Shown here: one piece after another, positions 55,890 to 64,000 of the stretch
How the letters are laid out: each line of letters starts with the position of its first letter
Position numbering within the stretch: position 1 is the first letter of the stretch
NCBI GenBank assembly: GCA_037178625.1
Contig: CM074143.1
Coordinates: forward strand, 1 to 64,000
Origin: Skeletonema tropicum
Lineage: Eukaryota; Bacillariophyta; Thalassiosirophyceae; Thalassiosirales; Thalassiosiraceae
DNA: 64,000 nt
Reading direction: 5' to 3'
The notes under the pieces: model-generated
Told to the model about the DNA's origin: nothing
The model's input: only the letters and a program-made list of their open reading frames with translations
Databases searched by the model: none
Translations under genes and position numbers: made by a program

Positions 55890-56672
55890 CTACACCATAT
55901 TCATGTCTTCCTCCTTCTTACGCGAGACATTTATCTCTCTCAACTTCCTACAGTAAGTTGACACTTTCCAGGTACTCTTCGGACTTGCAAATTCTGGATA
56001 CTCCTCCTGGATAGCTTTCAGAGCTTTGTCATAAGTGCTTCTAAAGAACTCAAAGTCCATATCATGGACGTGACGAGTGCGAATCTCGTCTTCAACTTCT
56101 TTCTCCATCAATTCCATGATTGGCTTCCAATTATTGTCGTAGGATCTCCTCAACCTGCGTGGCAAGTTGCATTTCTTCATCAGGCGGAAAGGCCTGACTG
56201 GTGCATTAATCTGTTCGCCATTGCCATCTAGAATAGCATAGGAAGGAAACCCCTGCAGCCATCTTGTCCACCCAGAATATAAATCTGCTGATGGCATCTC
56301 AAAGCCTGACGGAACAAGCCAATCCGACTGATGCTTCTTACTTGCCGCTGCATGAGGATATTGATACGTGTAAGAAGGATAGAGGCGTGCCTCCAGTCTC
56401 TCAGGCAAGGAAGCGGAAGCTGGCACACCGCCATTGGTATGAACTGAAGAAGATGCCCCAATGCGAGCCATAATCCGTTCCTCCATTTCCACCATTTTTT
56501 GCGCAATCGGCGCAGTCGCTGTTGCAGTAGCAGCAGCAACTGTTTCCGCCACGAAAGTTGCGGTGATGTTCCCATTTTCAGTCGCTCGTTCTTCCATTGC
56601 ATTCTTCACTATTCCCGCTAAATTGTCCTTCAGCCACTCAACATCACGGCGATATTTGCGTAGAAGCTTCAT
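55890..56672 (-). pseudogene. C-terminal tail region of the recombinase-like element
   Basis: Begins at ATG 56672, in the same phase as the frame above and just 10 codons past its stop. It has a helical charged opening (KLLRKYRRDVEWLKDNLAGI), an Ala/Thr run, an Arg/Tyr-rich middle and a Trp/Lys C-terminal part. Such coiled tails follow the catalytic domain in these element proteins. No independent function is suggested. Confidence 0.45.
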
Positions 56673-56702
56673 TGCGTCACGTATTTCGTCGCGGATCCCT
56701 AG

Positions 56703-57539
56703 CTAAGAATAAGCAGATGTATTGCTTCTTCGGATTTGCATAGCAGTGCTTTCAGTAGTTTTTTCTCCTTTCCTATCTTTTTTGTTGAGGTCATACTTGA
56801 ACTTCACACAATCACCATCCGCCCAAAAATTTTGAAAGCTTAACGAATCTATGTTACAAGCCCTTGCTATCAAATTCCACTGCAACACCAAAAAGATCCA
56901 GACAAATATCCGTCCTGTCATTACAGCCCATTGGCAAAGCTGCTCATACAAACCAAAACATATTGGATCTGCATCCTGTTCTGATACCTTGCCATCGCTT
57001 TTTGCCTCTGTCAATTGCTTTTTGAGATTATCCAGATACGGCGTCATTTGAGTCCGATAGCTGCGTGGTAAATCGTAAGGGGAGAACTCCGCGCACTTGA
57101 GGACGGCATCGTGGTATTTGCGCAAATGATCGTATGTGTAACGAATCTCCTTCTCTTCATCTTTCCATTGGTTGCTCAAGAAGGATTGAAGAAATTTGGT
57201 GGGAAATTGATCGTAGAAGAAACTATGCGTCGCGTTGTGATAGTGACGAGTTTTGTCTGCTTTCTCCTCGGAGGTGAGTTCGTACACAACTTCATTATAA
57301 ACATCAGGGTACTCCGTCTGCAAATATTCCTGCACTTTCTTAACACGCCGACGATAATCTGGCATGCATTGAACAGTGAATGAGTTTGTTGTCTCCACAG
57401 CATCGGCGTGTTGGTCTTTCAGTTTTGCTGGTTGCTTTGCCTCTTCGCTGCGGCTGTCATCATCACTGCTGCTACTGGCGTCGTTGCTTTTCCTCTTCTT
57501 TCTAGGTTCAAAGGAAGACCCATGGTTGCTCCGCACCAT
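56703..57539 (-). pseudogene. Tyrosine recombinase-like protein, N-terminal half, truncated catalytic domain
   Basis: ATG 57539. The N-terminus is basic and Ser/Asp-rich (EPRKKRKSNDASSSSDDD), followed by an α-helical region that would be the DNA-binding/SAM-like part. The catalytic start is visible: WIFLVLQWNLIARACNI contains the first Arg of the R-K-H-R-Y set, and FKYDLNKKDRKGEK contains the Lys. The frame then ends ~25 residues later (SAYS-stop), so the HxxR and nucleophilic Tyr regions are absent. An internal deletion is the simplest reading. It cannot be an active recombinase as it stands. Confidence 0.55.
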
Positions 57540-57579
57540 GATTAACAATACAGATGACGGCGGTCGGCGGTGATGGAGA

Positions 57580-58311
57580 GTGTCGCCGGCGGGGGTTTGT
57601 TTGTGTCAATGGTCGACGCAGGGATTATTTATTATTTCACTGCTGCGCCGCTCTATGCAGGATGCAGAGATGCAGAAGGGGGGTGACGAGGAGATATTGA
57701 TGAGCGGGGGAGGGATGGCATGTGATAGAAGTGATGGCCGTACTCCGTACTGTTCGTCGAAGGGCAGTAGTAGGAGGTATCTACCATAGTAGGGCTCATC
57801 AGTTTATGTGTGTTTCCTAGCTTTGTAGCGCAATCCTCGTGTGAGATGCTTTCGTATGCATTCTCGCTTTTTTCTGACATACTTTTTCCAAAGTACAAGT
57901 ACAAATACTCGAATTTTGACAGATTTACGCGAGGGATTGGATCTAGGATTTGGAAATAGTATGTCATATCTGCATACGATCTGTCATATTCGACGTATTT
58001 CTGCATACAAAGCTGGCCGGCTTATTGTTGTCGATGATGCTCTCTCTATCAGCGCTGCCAAAATAGCAAGGGTACAGTTAGTATTTTGTGAGCATTGTCT
58101 GTTGCGACATTGATAAAAGCATGTTCCCGCTCGAATTGGGTAGGAGTAGCTACTGTGGGAATCGTCCTACGTACGTAGAATTTTTTTGCTTGACGCGGGG
58201 ATTGGTCTGACGGGGCTTATCGCGTTTCGTTTTTCGTTCATGTACACGATTTTTACCTTTCGACTTTGTGAGAAATTTTCATCTTTGAGCCATTCAAATC
58301 TTTCAGTTTCG
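57580..58311. other. No supported gene
   Basis: Upstream flank of the recombinase-like frames and downstream inverted end of that element. A 117-codon minus-strand ORF (57653-58006) has no recognisable features. Confidence 0.45.
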
Positions 58312-58401
58312 GTACATAGGAATTAGTAACAGACGTACCAATCACTTAACAATACTGTACATAGGAATTAGTATCAGGATACCAATCACTTAACAGTACT
58401 C
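58312..58401. repeat. Two tandem 45-bp repeats upstream of the MFS gene
   Basis: GTACATAGGAATTAGTA...ACCAATCACTTAACARTACT occurs at 58312-58356 and 58357-58401 with a few differences. It lies about 200 bp upstream of ATG 58598, so it may carry promoter sites. Confidence 0.85.
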
Positions 58402-58597
58402 AGCCAAACATCGTCGCTGATAAAAGTACACCTGCGACCTGATGGATGTTGCGTTGAATAATGAAGGCGATGGGGTTGATATAGTACATGTTCCGTTGAA
58501 TTATGTTGAAGTTGAATTGCTCTAAGGGGCGTGTGTATCATAGTAGTGTGATTGAGTAACAAATGCAGCAAAGGTTGAAAAGTTAGGACACTTCAAA

Positions 58598-60166
58598 ATG
58601 ATCACCACTCTATCTGCCTTCCTCCTTACCAGCTTCTCCATAGCTGAGCTTGGAGATGGCTTCGGAATGTACGTCGACATGTTCCTCCTTGCGAAAGGAT
58701 GGGGCGAAAAAAGTGTCGTGATATCTGGCATCTTTCGTAGTGTCATTGATCTACTACTCAAGTCAATTGTCGGCGATGTCATTGATAAGACGCATCATGA
58801 TCGTCGTGTCTTCCTTGCCGTAGCAGCGTTGGTCATCGGATTGTCATCGCTGATGGTATACTTTGTCGATGGAGCGGATTTCTCCGATAAGATCCTTGTT
58901 TATATTGTCCGATCGGTGGAATCAATTGCACTGGCATTTCTAGGGCCTGCTTTTTCCGCCATTACATTGAGTGCTTTCGGCCCTGAGCTGTTTGATACAA
59001 TGAATGTGAGACGCGAAATTGTTTCACACGTTGGTTCTATCTTTAGTGCTATATTGAGCGGAGCGATTGCGTGGCTCTTCTATCCTAGCATTGAGGCAGT
59101 ATTCATTTTACCGATAACGTTTGCTTCGAGTGCTATTTTCTTCTCGCGGTTTATACCACGTGGTGATCCTTTGATGGGGAGAGGATTTCACCTTCAAACA
59201 GAGAAGCGAGATGAACAGAATTGCGTGATTGATACGCATGCGGACGAGGCGGAACCTGAGGCAAGCTCCTATTGGGAGGTGTTCTCAGATAAGCGCATTA
59301 TGGGCTTGGTAGCCGCAGATGTGTTTCACGTTATTGCCGAGGCTAATGTCGGGCTTATCTTCAATGCGGCTTTGGCTGGTGTGGGTAGCTGGGCGGATGA
59401 TGGGAACGAAGGTTACGATGACAATTCTGGTAGTGACGATGATGCCATCATGGCTCGGTCAGCCATACCACTCTTGGCCGCAGCAAGCTCAATGGCACAG
59501 ATTGTAATGGTCATAGGTACTTGGGCAGTAGGTTATCTCACTGCTCAAGGCTGGGGTCGCAAGCCATTTTACATAGCACACTTGAGTGTCCACCCAATAC
59601 GTGTACTTCTAATTCTCCTATGCATGTGGACAAACGCGGGTAAAGGATGGCTTGCATCCACTGAACTAATAGGTGGGTTGACCGGAGCCATGGGGATTGT
59701 AAATGTGTTCATGAGGGCTGATATTGTCTTTGGAAGTGGACGTTTCAATGTTGTCGACGGATACATGGCCACCATAAGAGGACTGGCCGCAGTGTCAAGC
59801 CAATATATCGGCGCAGTCATACTGGAAGGTCAAGGTCCTTTTGTTGCACTGAGTATATCGTTTGTAATCGCTGTGATTCCGCCCATCATTGGATATCTAT
59901 TCGTACCCGAGACTCTTGGTATGCGGCAAATAGATTTCAAAGAAGAAAAAAGGGAGGAGAAGTTTCTACAAGCACAATCCAAGCTTGGAATTGATGAAGG
60001 AGGCGAAAGCAAGTACATTGAAATAGGCTCATCCGGCTCTACAAACAGCATAGTGACTACAACAGCCAGTACAGGCACTGCCGACTCGCCCGGTTCTCAT
60101 GATTCTTGTCAAGATAAGCATATCAATCTTGCGCCATGTACATCGGATAGAAATAATGTAGTCTGA
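58598..60166 (+). CDS. Major facilitator superfamily transporter
   Basis: 522 residues, single exon, ATG 58598. About eleven to twelve hydrophobic segments occur in two halves (roughly 1-200 and 260-460), separated by a hydrophilic acidic loop. A second, Asp-rich loop (GNEGYDDNSGSDDD) lies near 270-290. The cytoplasmic motif-A-like loop is VGDVIDKTHHDRR after segment 2, and the second-half equivalent is LTAQGWGRKPF. The C-terminal 70 residues are Ser/Thr-rich and cytoplasmic. The substrate cannot be told from the sequence; the family includes sugar, drug and organic-ion carriers. Confidence 0.8.
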   Translation: MITTLSAFLLTSFSIAELGDGFGMYVDMFLLAKGWGEKSVVISGIFRSVIDLLLKSIVGDVIDKTHHDRRVFLAVAALVIGLSSLMVYFVDGADFSDKILVYIVRSVESIALAFLGPAFSAITLSAFGPELFDTMNVRREIVSHVGSIFSAILSGAIAWLFYPSIEAVFILPITFASSAIFFSRFIPRGDPLMGRGFHLQTEKRDEQNCVIDTHADEAEPEASSYWEVFSDKRIMGLVAADVFHVIAEANVGLIFNAALAGVGSWADDGNEGYDDNSGSDDDAIMARSAIPLLAAASSMAQIVMVIGTWAVGYLTAQGWGRKPFYIAHLSVHPIRVLLILLCMWTNAGKGWLASTELIGGLTGAMGIVNVFMRADIVFGSGRFNVVDGYMATIRGLAAVSSQYIGAVILEGQGPFVALSISFVIAVIPPIIGYLFVPETLGMRQIDFKEEKREEKFLQAQSKLGIDEGGESKYIEIGSSGSTNSIVTTTASTGTADSPGSHDSCQDKHINLAPCTSDRNNVV

Positions 60167-60398
60167 GAAACTAACGAAGTAGGAGTCCTAACCTATTTTG
60201 AAACGAAGATCAACAATACGCGAAGTTGGTCAACGCTCAATAATAGAGAATATATGTGCACAGCAGGTAACATCTAAAGAATTATTACTCGGAAGAATTT
60301 AAACAACAGCGAAAAAAACTTCTCATACCTTTAGATACTTACAAATAAAGCTTATTACAATACATTACTAATTGAAACCTAGATAACACCCTCAAAAC

Positions 60399-61562
60399 TT
60401 ATACGAAAAGGAATGCTCCAACCAAGGCAACTACCCCCAGAGCGGTTGATGAGATCACTGTTCGGTAAGAGGCGCTGAAAATGTATTGACCAGCAGCGAC
60501 CTGACCAGGGCTCCTTCCAGCATAACCAGTAGCTTCGTAAATATCCAAGTTGATGTCTTTCGGAAGAGGTCCATCTGGAGTAACGGCAGTCGAAATATCA
60601 AAATCATTCAGGGTTGGGTAGAGGTTTGAATCCCAAGTCTCTTCAAAGTAGCACATCCTGGTCGCAGCAGCCTTCTCTTCCGGGGTCAAGTCAGCCCAGT
60701 ATTTAGATTCAGATAGAGGAGGCGATTGCATATCGTTCGTCCAGGCATCTTCAGTCCAGCCCAATGTCTCAACGGCAACCAACAGATCGGCGTGGAACGA
60801 GCTCCAGTAGTAGGCCTGGTAGTGGTTCAAAAAACAGTCCCAGTTATGAGTGTAAAAGCCAAGTTCCATGGCACCCTCTCGGGTCTTCGAGTCCAAGTTA
60901 AGGAAGGTGTTCTTCTCGGCAACATGTGTTCCAAGATTGTTCCACAATTCTTCCGTATAGTTCATCATTCCAATAGCAGTATTCTGCATAGAAAGGCTCA
61001 ACTCATCCCATGGTCGGTACCTGAATTCTGGAAAATTGAATGGAAAGTAACTATCATTGGGGTTCATGTCAACATTGTCCCAATTCATCTTGAAGTAGCA
61101 CAAGGAGTTAGCAGCCCTCTTTTCGTCATCTGAGAGCTGATCCCACCACTTGCCCTCAGTGGAAGGATGCTTCCCCTCTCCTTCCCAGGACTCTTGACTC
61201 CATCCAAGACGCATGTACTGCGATGCCTTGTTGTTGGCAACAAGTTCGGCCCAGTAGGCGCTACTGTAGTGGTCGATGAAGCAATTCCATGACTCCTTGG
61301 TAAACCCGATCTGTGTAGCACCAATCTGCTGGTCTGTAGTTAGGTAATCCCATCCCTTACGTTCTACATCTGCAAGTCCAAGTGCGTTCCATGTAACTGC
61401 AGTGTAGTCGAGTTGTTCGATGGCGGTCTTTTGTTGCATACGGTTGAGTTTGCTGAATTCTTCGTATCGGAAGTCAGGCTTGTCGACTGGGAAGATGTCT
61501 TCTCTGGCCAATGCACCAGTGATGAGAGCTGAGATGGCAGCTGTGTATTGCGCGGATGGCAT
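60399..61562 (-). CDS. Trp-rich two-repeat surface protein with GPI-like tail
   Basis: 387 residues from ATG 61562. After a short N-terminal hydrophobic stretch come two ~140-residue repeats (about 31-165 and 178-320). Each has the same order of motifs: FRY...L...QQ/MQNTAI, Y(T)..(T/L)WN.LG, A..(L/I)GF...(S/N)WXCF..HY.(A)YYW, LGW(S/T)(Q/E)(E/D)(S/A)W, W.(D/Q)L(S/T)(D/P)(D/E)EK.AA...CYF...WD. The C-terminus is hydrophobic (VISSTALGVVALVGAFLFV) with a small-residue region before it, like a GPI-anchor signal. I do not know the function. It is probably a cell-surface or secreted structural protein. Confidence 0.65.
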   Translation of the reverse strand: MPSAQYTAAISALITGALAREDIFPVDKPDFRYEEFSKLNRMQQKTAIEQLDYTAVTWNALGLADVERKGWDYLTTDQQIGATQIGFTKESWNCFIDHYSSAYWAELVANNKASQYMRLGWSQESWEGEGKHPSTEGKWWDQLSDDEKRAANSLCYFKMNWDNVDMNPNDSYFPFNFPEFRYRPWDELSLSMQNTAIGMMNYTEELWNNLGTHVAEKNTFLNLDSKTREGAMELGFYTHNWDCFLNHYQAYYWSSFHADLLVAVETLGWTEDAWTNDMQSPPLSESKYWADLTPEEKAAATRMCYFEETWDSNLYPTLNDFDISTAVTPDGPLPKDINLDIYEATGYAGRSPGQVAAGQYIFSASYRTVISSTALGVVALVGAFLFV

Positions 61563-61994
61563 GATGATTGTGGATTAAGTAAGAAGGTAGATCCGAAGTA
61601 TGATTTATGAGCAGCAGCAGAGTATTGTACACCAAGAGCAATAGAGATATTGAAACAACGGAGAACGGAGTGATAGTTGGGGCCTCTTTGTTTGCTTGAA
61701 CGAACACTCTCATTCCGTTCATCTGGAATCCTTTCGTGTTAAATAATGCTTAGTACTGAGTCCTACGCATGTACAAAAAGTGGGCGCCCCCAAAAGAGAT
61801 CCTTCCTCTTCTCCTTTTCTCTCTTCTCCGCCTTTGATGACAAGAAAGGGGGCTAACCCCCTATTTGACGCCCTAAAATAGCTGACAACAACACGCACGC
61901 GAAAGATTCCTTCGACCATGTTGACAGCAAAGCATCAAGAAGCCAGTAGCACCATACTAGACCTTTGATCTCTATCAATTCAATCTCTTCCATC

Positions 61995-62363
61995 ATGTAC
62001 AAGCTTACAACCCTCATCGCTCTCCTCTCCGCCACCTCCACATCGGCCTTTGTCGCCCCAACCACACCAGCTCAGACAACAACCCAACTTTCCGCTTCCA
62101 AAAATAATGTCAACCTCGAAAAGATAGGCAACGCCGCTACCATCACAGCAGCATCCGTCCTTGCCACACCATTCGCAGCAATCGCAGCAGATGTGGCAGA
62201 TGATTATGAATATGGAGCAGTCAACGCACCTGGTGGATTGGGATTGGCTGCCGGTCTTGGAGTGTTGGCAATTTTGACTGCGGCGGTTCCCGTGTTGTTG
62301 GCTCCTGGTGAAGATGCGTTTAATGAAATGAAGGAGAAGGATGCGGACAAGTGGAGAAAATAA
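61995..62363 (+). CDS. Small thylakoid-targeted single-helix protein
   Basis: 122 residues, ATG 61995. Residues 1-18 are a signal peptide ending STSAF-VAP, the diatom plastid import signal. A transit region follows, then a second hydrophobic stretch ending ATPFAAIAA-D, resembling a thylakoid lumen signal. The mature part (~58 residues) has an acidic start, one membrane helix (GLGLAAGLGVLAILTAAVPV) and a charged Lys/Asp tail. The size and shape recall small photosystem subunits, but I cannot name which. Expected location: thylakoid membrane. Confidence 0.75.
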   Translation: MYKLTTLIALLSATSTSAFVAPTTPAQTTTQLSASKNNVNLEKIGNAATITAASVLATPFAAIAADVADDYEYGAVNAPGGLGLAAGLGVLAILTAAVPVLLAPGEDAFNEMKEKDADKWRK

Positions 62364-62832
62364 GTGGAGAGAGAATATCACTGATACTTTTTCATGATTT
62401 TTGCTTACTGGTCTGGGGGGAGGGGTTTATGAGAACACCACATACATCATGTCCTTGTCGAACAGCTTGGGGAAAACCATCAACATGATAGTCATGATTT
62501 TTTATTATGCCGAGGAAAGAGTTGAGCTCGACAAGAGCTTGGGCAGAGGTCACTTGGGGAAAAAGATAGGCTTCACTTAATGAAGTTCGTCAATGGTTAA
62601 ATTAACAGCCTTTCAAACCTGATATAACTTCTTTGAAGCCAAATGGTATGACTCACTTCACATTTCTACAAGATATCTTTTTGAAGCTATACAAGAGTAT
62701 TGTACTTCTGGTTCATTTCTCAATTCATTACTAATCATTATTTATATATTTGAACAAAACAGCGCAAATATTACACAGCTTTCAACAGCCCGATACACAA
62801 GATTCTCAAACTCAAAGCTCTCTCACTATCTC
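62364..62832. other. Intergenic, no gene seen
   Basis: Converging 3' ends of the thylakoid protein gene and the acidic protein gene. No repeat or RNA gene recognised. Confidence 0.6.
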
Positions 62833-63630
62833 TCAAACCCGTAACTCCAACGCAGATGTGATAGCATTATCCACAGTCAAATTACATGGCCATTCACATA
62901 TAATCGTCTCTCCAGTAAGCTTCAATCCATCAGACGAGTCCACGTCTTTTCTTGGAGATAACGGAGGTGTGATAAGCGGTGTCGGTGTGAGTAACGCGAC
63001 ATTAAGAAGAGGACTGTTGGCATCTGCCGATGAGTCATCATCTTCATCACTGCTACTTGGGATGAATATCTTGAGATTATTTCCTAGACTACTTTGCCAA
63101 GAAGATATACTTGATCGTGGTGATGGGTAGTTGTTGAAGGTGGATGATGGCAATGCCATCATGTTGAGGATACCTTCACAGCACGGGCAGCAGTCACCAC
63201 CATCCTCCGAGGAAGATGCAGGTGGCATGTACAGTTCTTCGCAGAGACGACGATCGGATCCAGCAAACGGTGAAGCAGGTCGAGTAATCTTGACGTTATT
63301 CTCTTGGTGGTTTGGTGGAGATGATGGCTTCTTGATATCTTGTTGAGAAGGCTGGTTAGACGCCGAAGTCGAAGCTGCCGCTACAGAAGTCGTCGTAGTA
63401 GTAATGATGGTATAATCAAAATCCCCATCTTCTCCTATAGACAAGACAAACTCTACGTCTTCCTCCTCTTCCTCCTCAGTAGTGTCATCAAGTTCCTCCT
63501 CATCATCTTCCGTGAGAACTTCAACGTGGTCATCAAAACGAACCCGTTGCTTCTTTAGTCTTGTGTCGTCTTCGCTGAAAAGCTCGGAGATGAGACGCTT
63601 CTCTTTCGTGGTTTGTGCGATGGTTGGCAT
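62833..63630 (-). CDS. Acidic Ser-rich protein with an RVxF-like PP1-docking motif
   Basis: 265 residues, ATG 63630. Near the start KKQRVRFDDHVEV matches the RVxF motif that docks regulators onto protein phosphatase 1. An acidic run follows (LTEDDEEELDD and an EEEEEE stretch). The rest is Ser/Pro/Asp-rich and probably disordered, with SPFAGSDRRLCEELYMPP, a Cys cluster DCCPCCEG, and proline-directed phosphosites (TPTPLITPPLSPRK). It has no membrane segment. A regulatory or nuclear role is plausible but unproven. Confidence 0.6.
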   Translation of the reverse strand: MPTIAQTTKEKRLISELFSEDDTRLKKQRVRFDDHVEVLTEDDEEELDDTTEEEEEEDVEFVLSIGEDGDFDYTIITTTTTSVAAASTSASNQPSQQDIKKPSSPPNHQENNVKITRPASPFAGSDRRLCEELYMPPASSSEDGGDCCPCCEGILNMMALPSSTFNNYPSPRSSISSWQSSLGNNLKIFIPSSSDEDDDSSADANSPLLNVALLTPTPLITPPLSPRKDVDSSDGLKLTGETIICEWPCNLTVDNAITSALELRV

Positions 63631-64000
63631 GGTTGTAGATTCTAATTTTCATATCTTTTATGGGATGGGATAGAGTTCTACTGTGCATGTAGCTGATCTA
63701 TCTTGCCAATGCGATGAAAGTACTTACTTTCTGCTGTGCAGTTCTTCCACAGGGACTTCAGCGTTGATTGATGTGTTCTTGAAGTTTTGGTGCGTGTGAA
63801 AGCTGTGCGGTGATTGGTGATGTGTGCGTGTGCGTGAGCGTGCGTGTCTGAGAGGTCGGGAAGGTGAAGTTGCAAGCTGCCGTCGAGCCTGTGACCAGCT
63901 GTGATGGACTGCAAATTGGCGAGGTGCACCAACCCGACATTTGTGTGAACGGAAGCTAAATAAACAGAGTATGTTAAGTAAACAAGAGAGTTTAAATACA
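63631..64000. other. Upstream region of the acidic protein gene
   Basis: 370 bp to the window edge with a GTGTGCGTGTGCGTGAGCGTG run near 63822-63845. No gene is supported. Confidence 0.5.

Larger units (their letters stand above)
55260..58219 (-). mobile_element. Decayed tyrosine-recombinase (Crypton-like) element
   Basis: Imperfect inverted ends of about 38 bp bracket the region: ATAAGCCCCGTC...GTCAAGCAAAA at 55260-55298 and its complement at 58183-58219. Inside are two minus-strand frames in the same phase, separated by an in-frame stop, that together resemble a tyrosine recombinase with a nuclear-type N-terminal tail. Cryptons usually lack terminal inverted repeats, so the ends may belong to a different enclosing element. 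Confidence 0.5.

Noticed and set aside
61995..62363. Naming the small thylakoid protein as a specific photosystem subunit
   Set aside because: Targeting and topology fit, but no signature residues let me choose among small photosystem subunits.

Overview
The window looks like nuclear DNA of a photosynthetic stramenopile, most likely a centric (thalassiosiroid) diatom. The grounds are short GT-AG introns, nucleus-encoded proteins with the 'A-F' type plastid targeting signal (TSAF-VAP at 61995-62363, STAF-VSP at 48690-49121), a Ser/Lys/Tyr-rich silaffin-like exon (52161-52442), LRR membrane proteins and diatom-style repeats. The species call is an inference; no database was searched.

Layout. 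(1) 96-24471: a head-to-tail array of 11 full copies plus one partial copy of a ~2181-bp unit, ending at a 500-N assembly gap (24472-24971). Each unit carries the 5' end of a minus-strand gene plus about 1.7 kb upstream of it. Only the leftmost copy stays open into unique DNA and off the left edge, so the array looks like an amplified promoter + 5' coding segment of one gene. (2) 24972-29337: a frame-broken PIF1-type helicase of mobile-element character, a small RING protein gene, and a 498-bp MITE-like element with 29-bp inverted ends. (3) 29491-33122: two genes of unknown function, one with 95-residue internal repeats. (4) 33691-47206: an unusual concentration of S-phase functions: a histone H3 variant, both subunits of class I ribonucleotide reductase, dUTPase, and a divergent H2B/H2A pair, interspersed with an F-box/nucleotidyltransferase-like gene, a MORN gene and an LRR membrane protein gene. 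(5) 47995-55095: a multipass membrane protein, two small plastid-targeted proteins (one YlmH/PSII-S4-like), and two paralogous membrane sulfotransferases flanking a silaffin-like gene. (6) 55260-58219: a decayed tyrosine-recombinase (Crypton-like) element. (7) 58598-63630: an MFS transporter, a Trp-rich repeat protein with a GPI-like tail, a small thylakoid-targeted protein and an acidic protein with a PP1-docking-like motif.

How the genes may work together: R1 + R2 make dNDPs/dNTPs, dUTPase keeps dUTP low, and H3/H2A/H2B package the new DNA, so region 4 is a plausible co-regulated S-phase neighbourhood. An E2F-like palindrome sits upstream of R1. H2A and H2B share an identical 41-nt 3' element that folds as a histone-type stem-loop. 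The H3 gene lacks it, has an AATAAA instead, and encodes Ile at position 9 and Arg at position 36, so it is probably a specialised replacement variant.

All gene models come from reading the sequence. Several introns were placed by matching remembered family conservation to splice signals and need transcript support.
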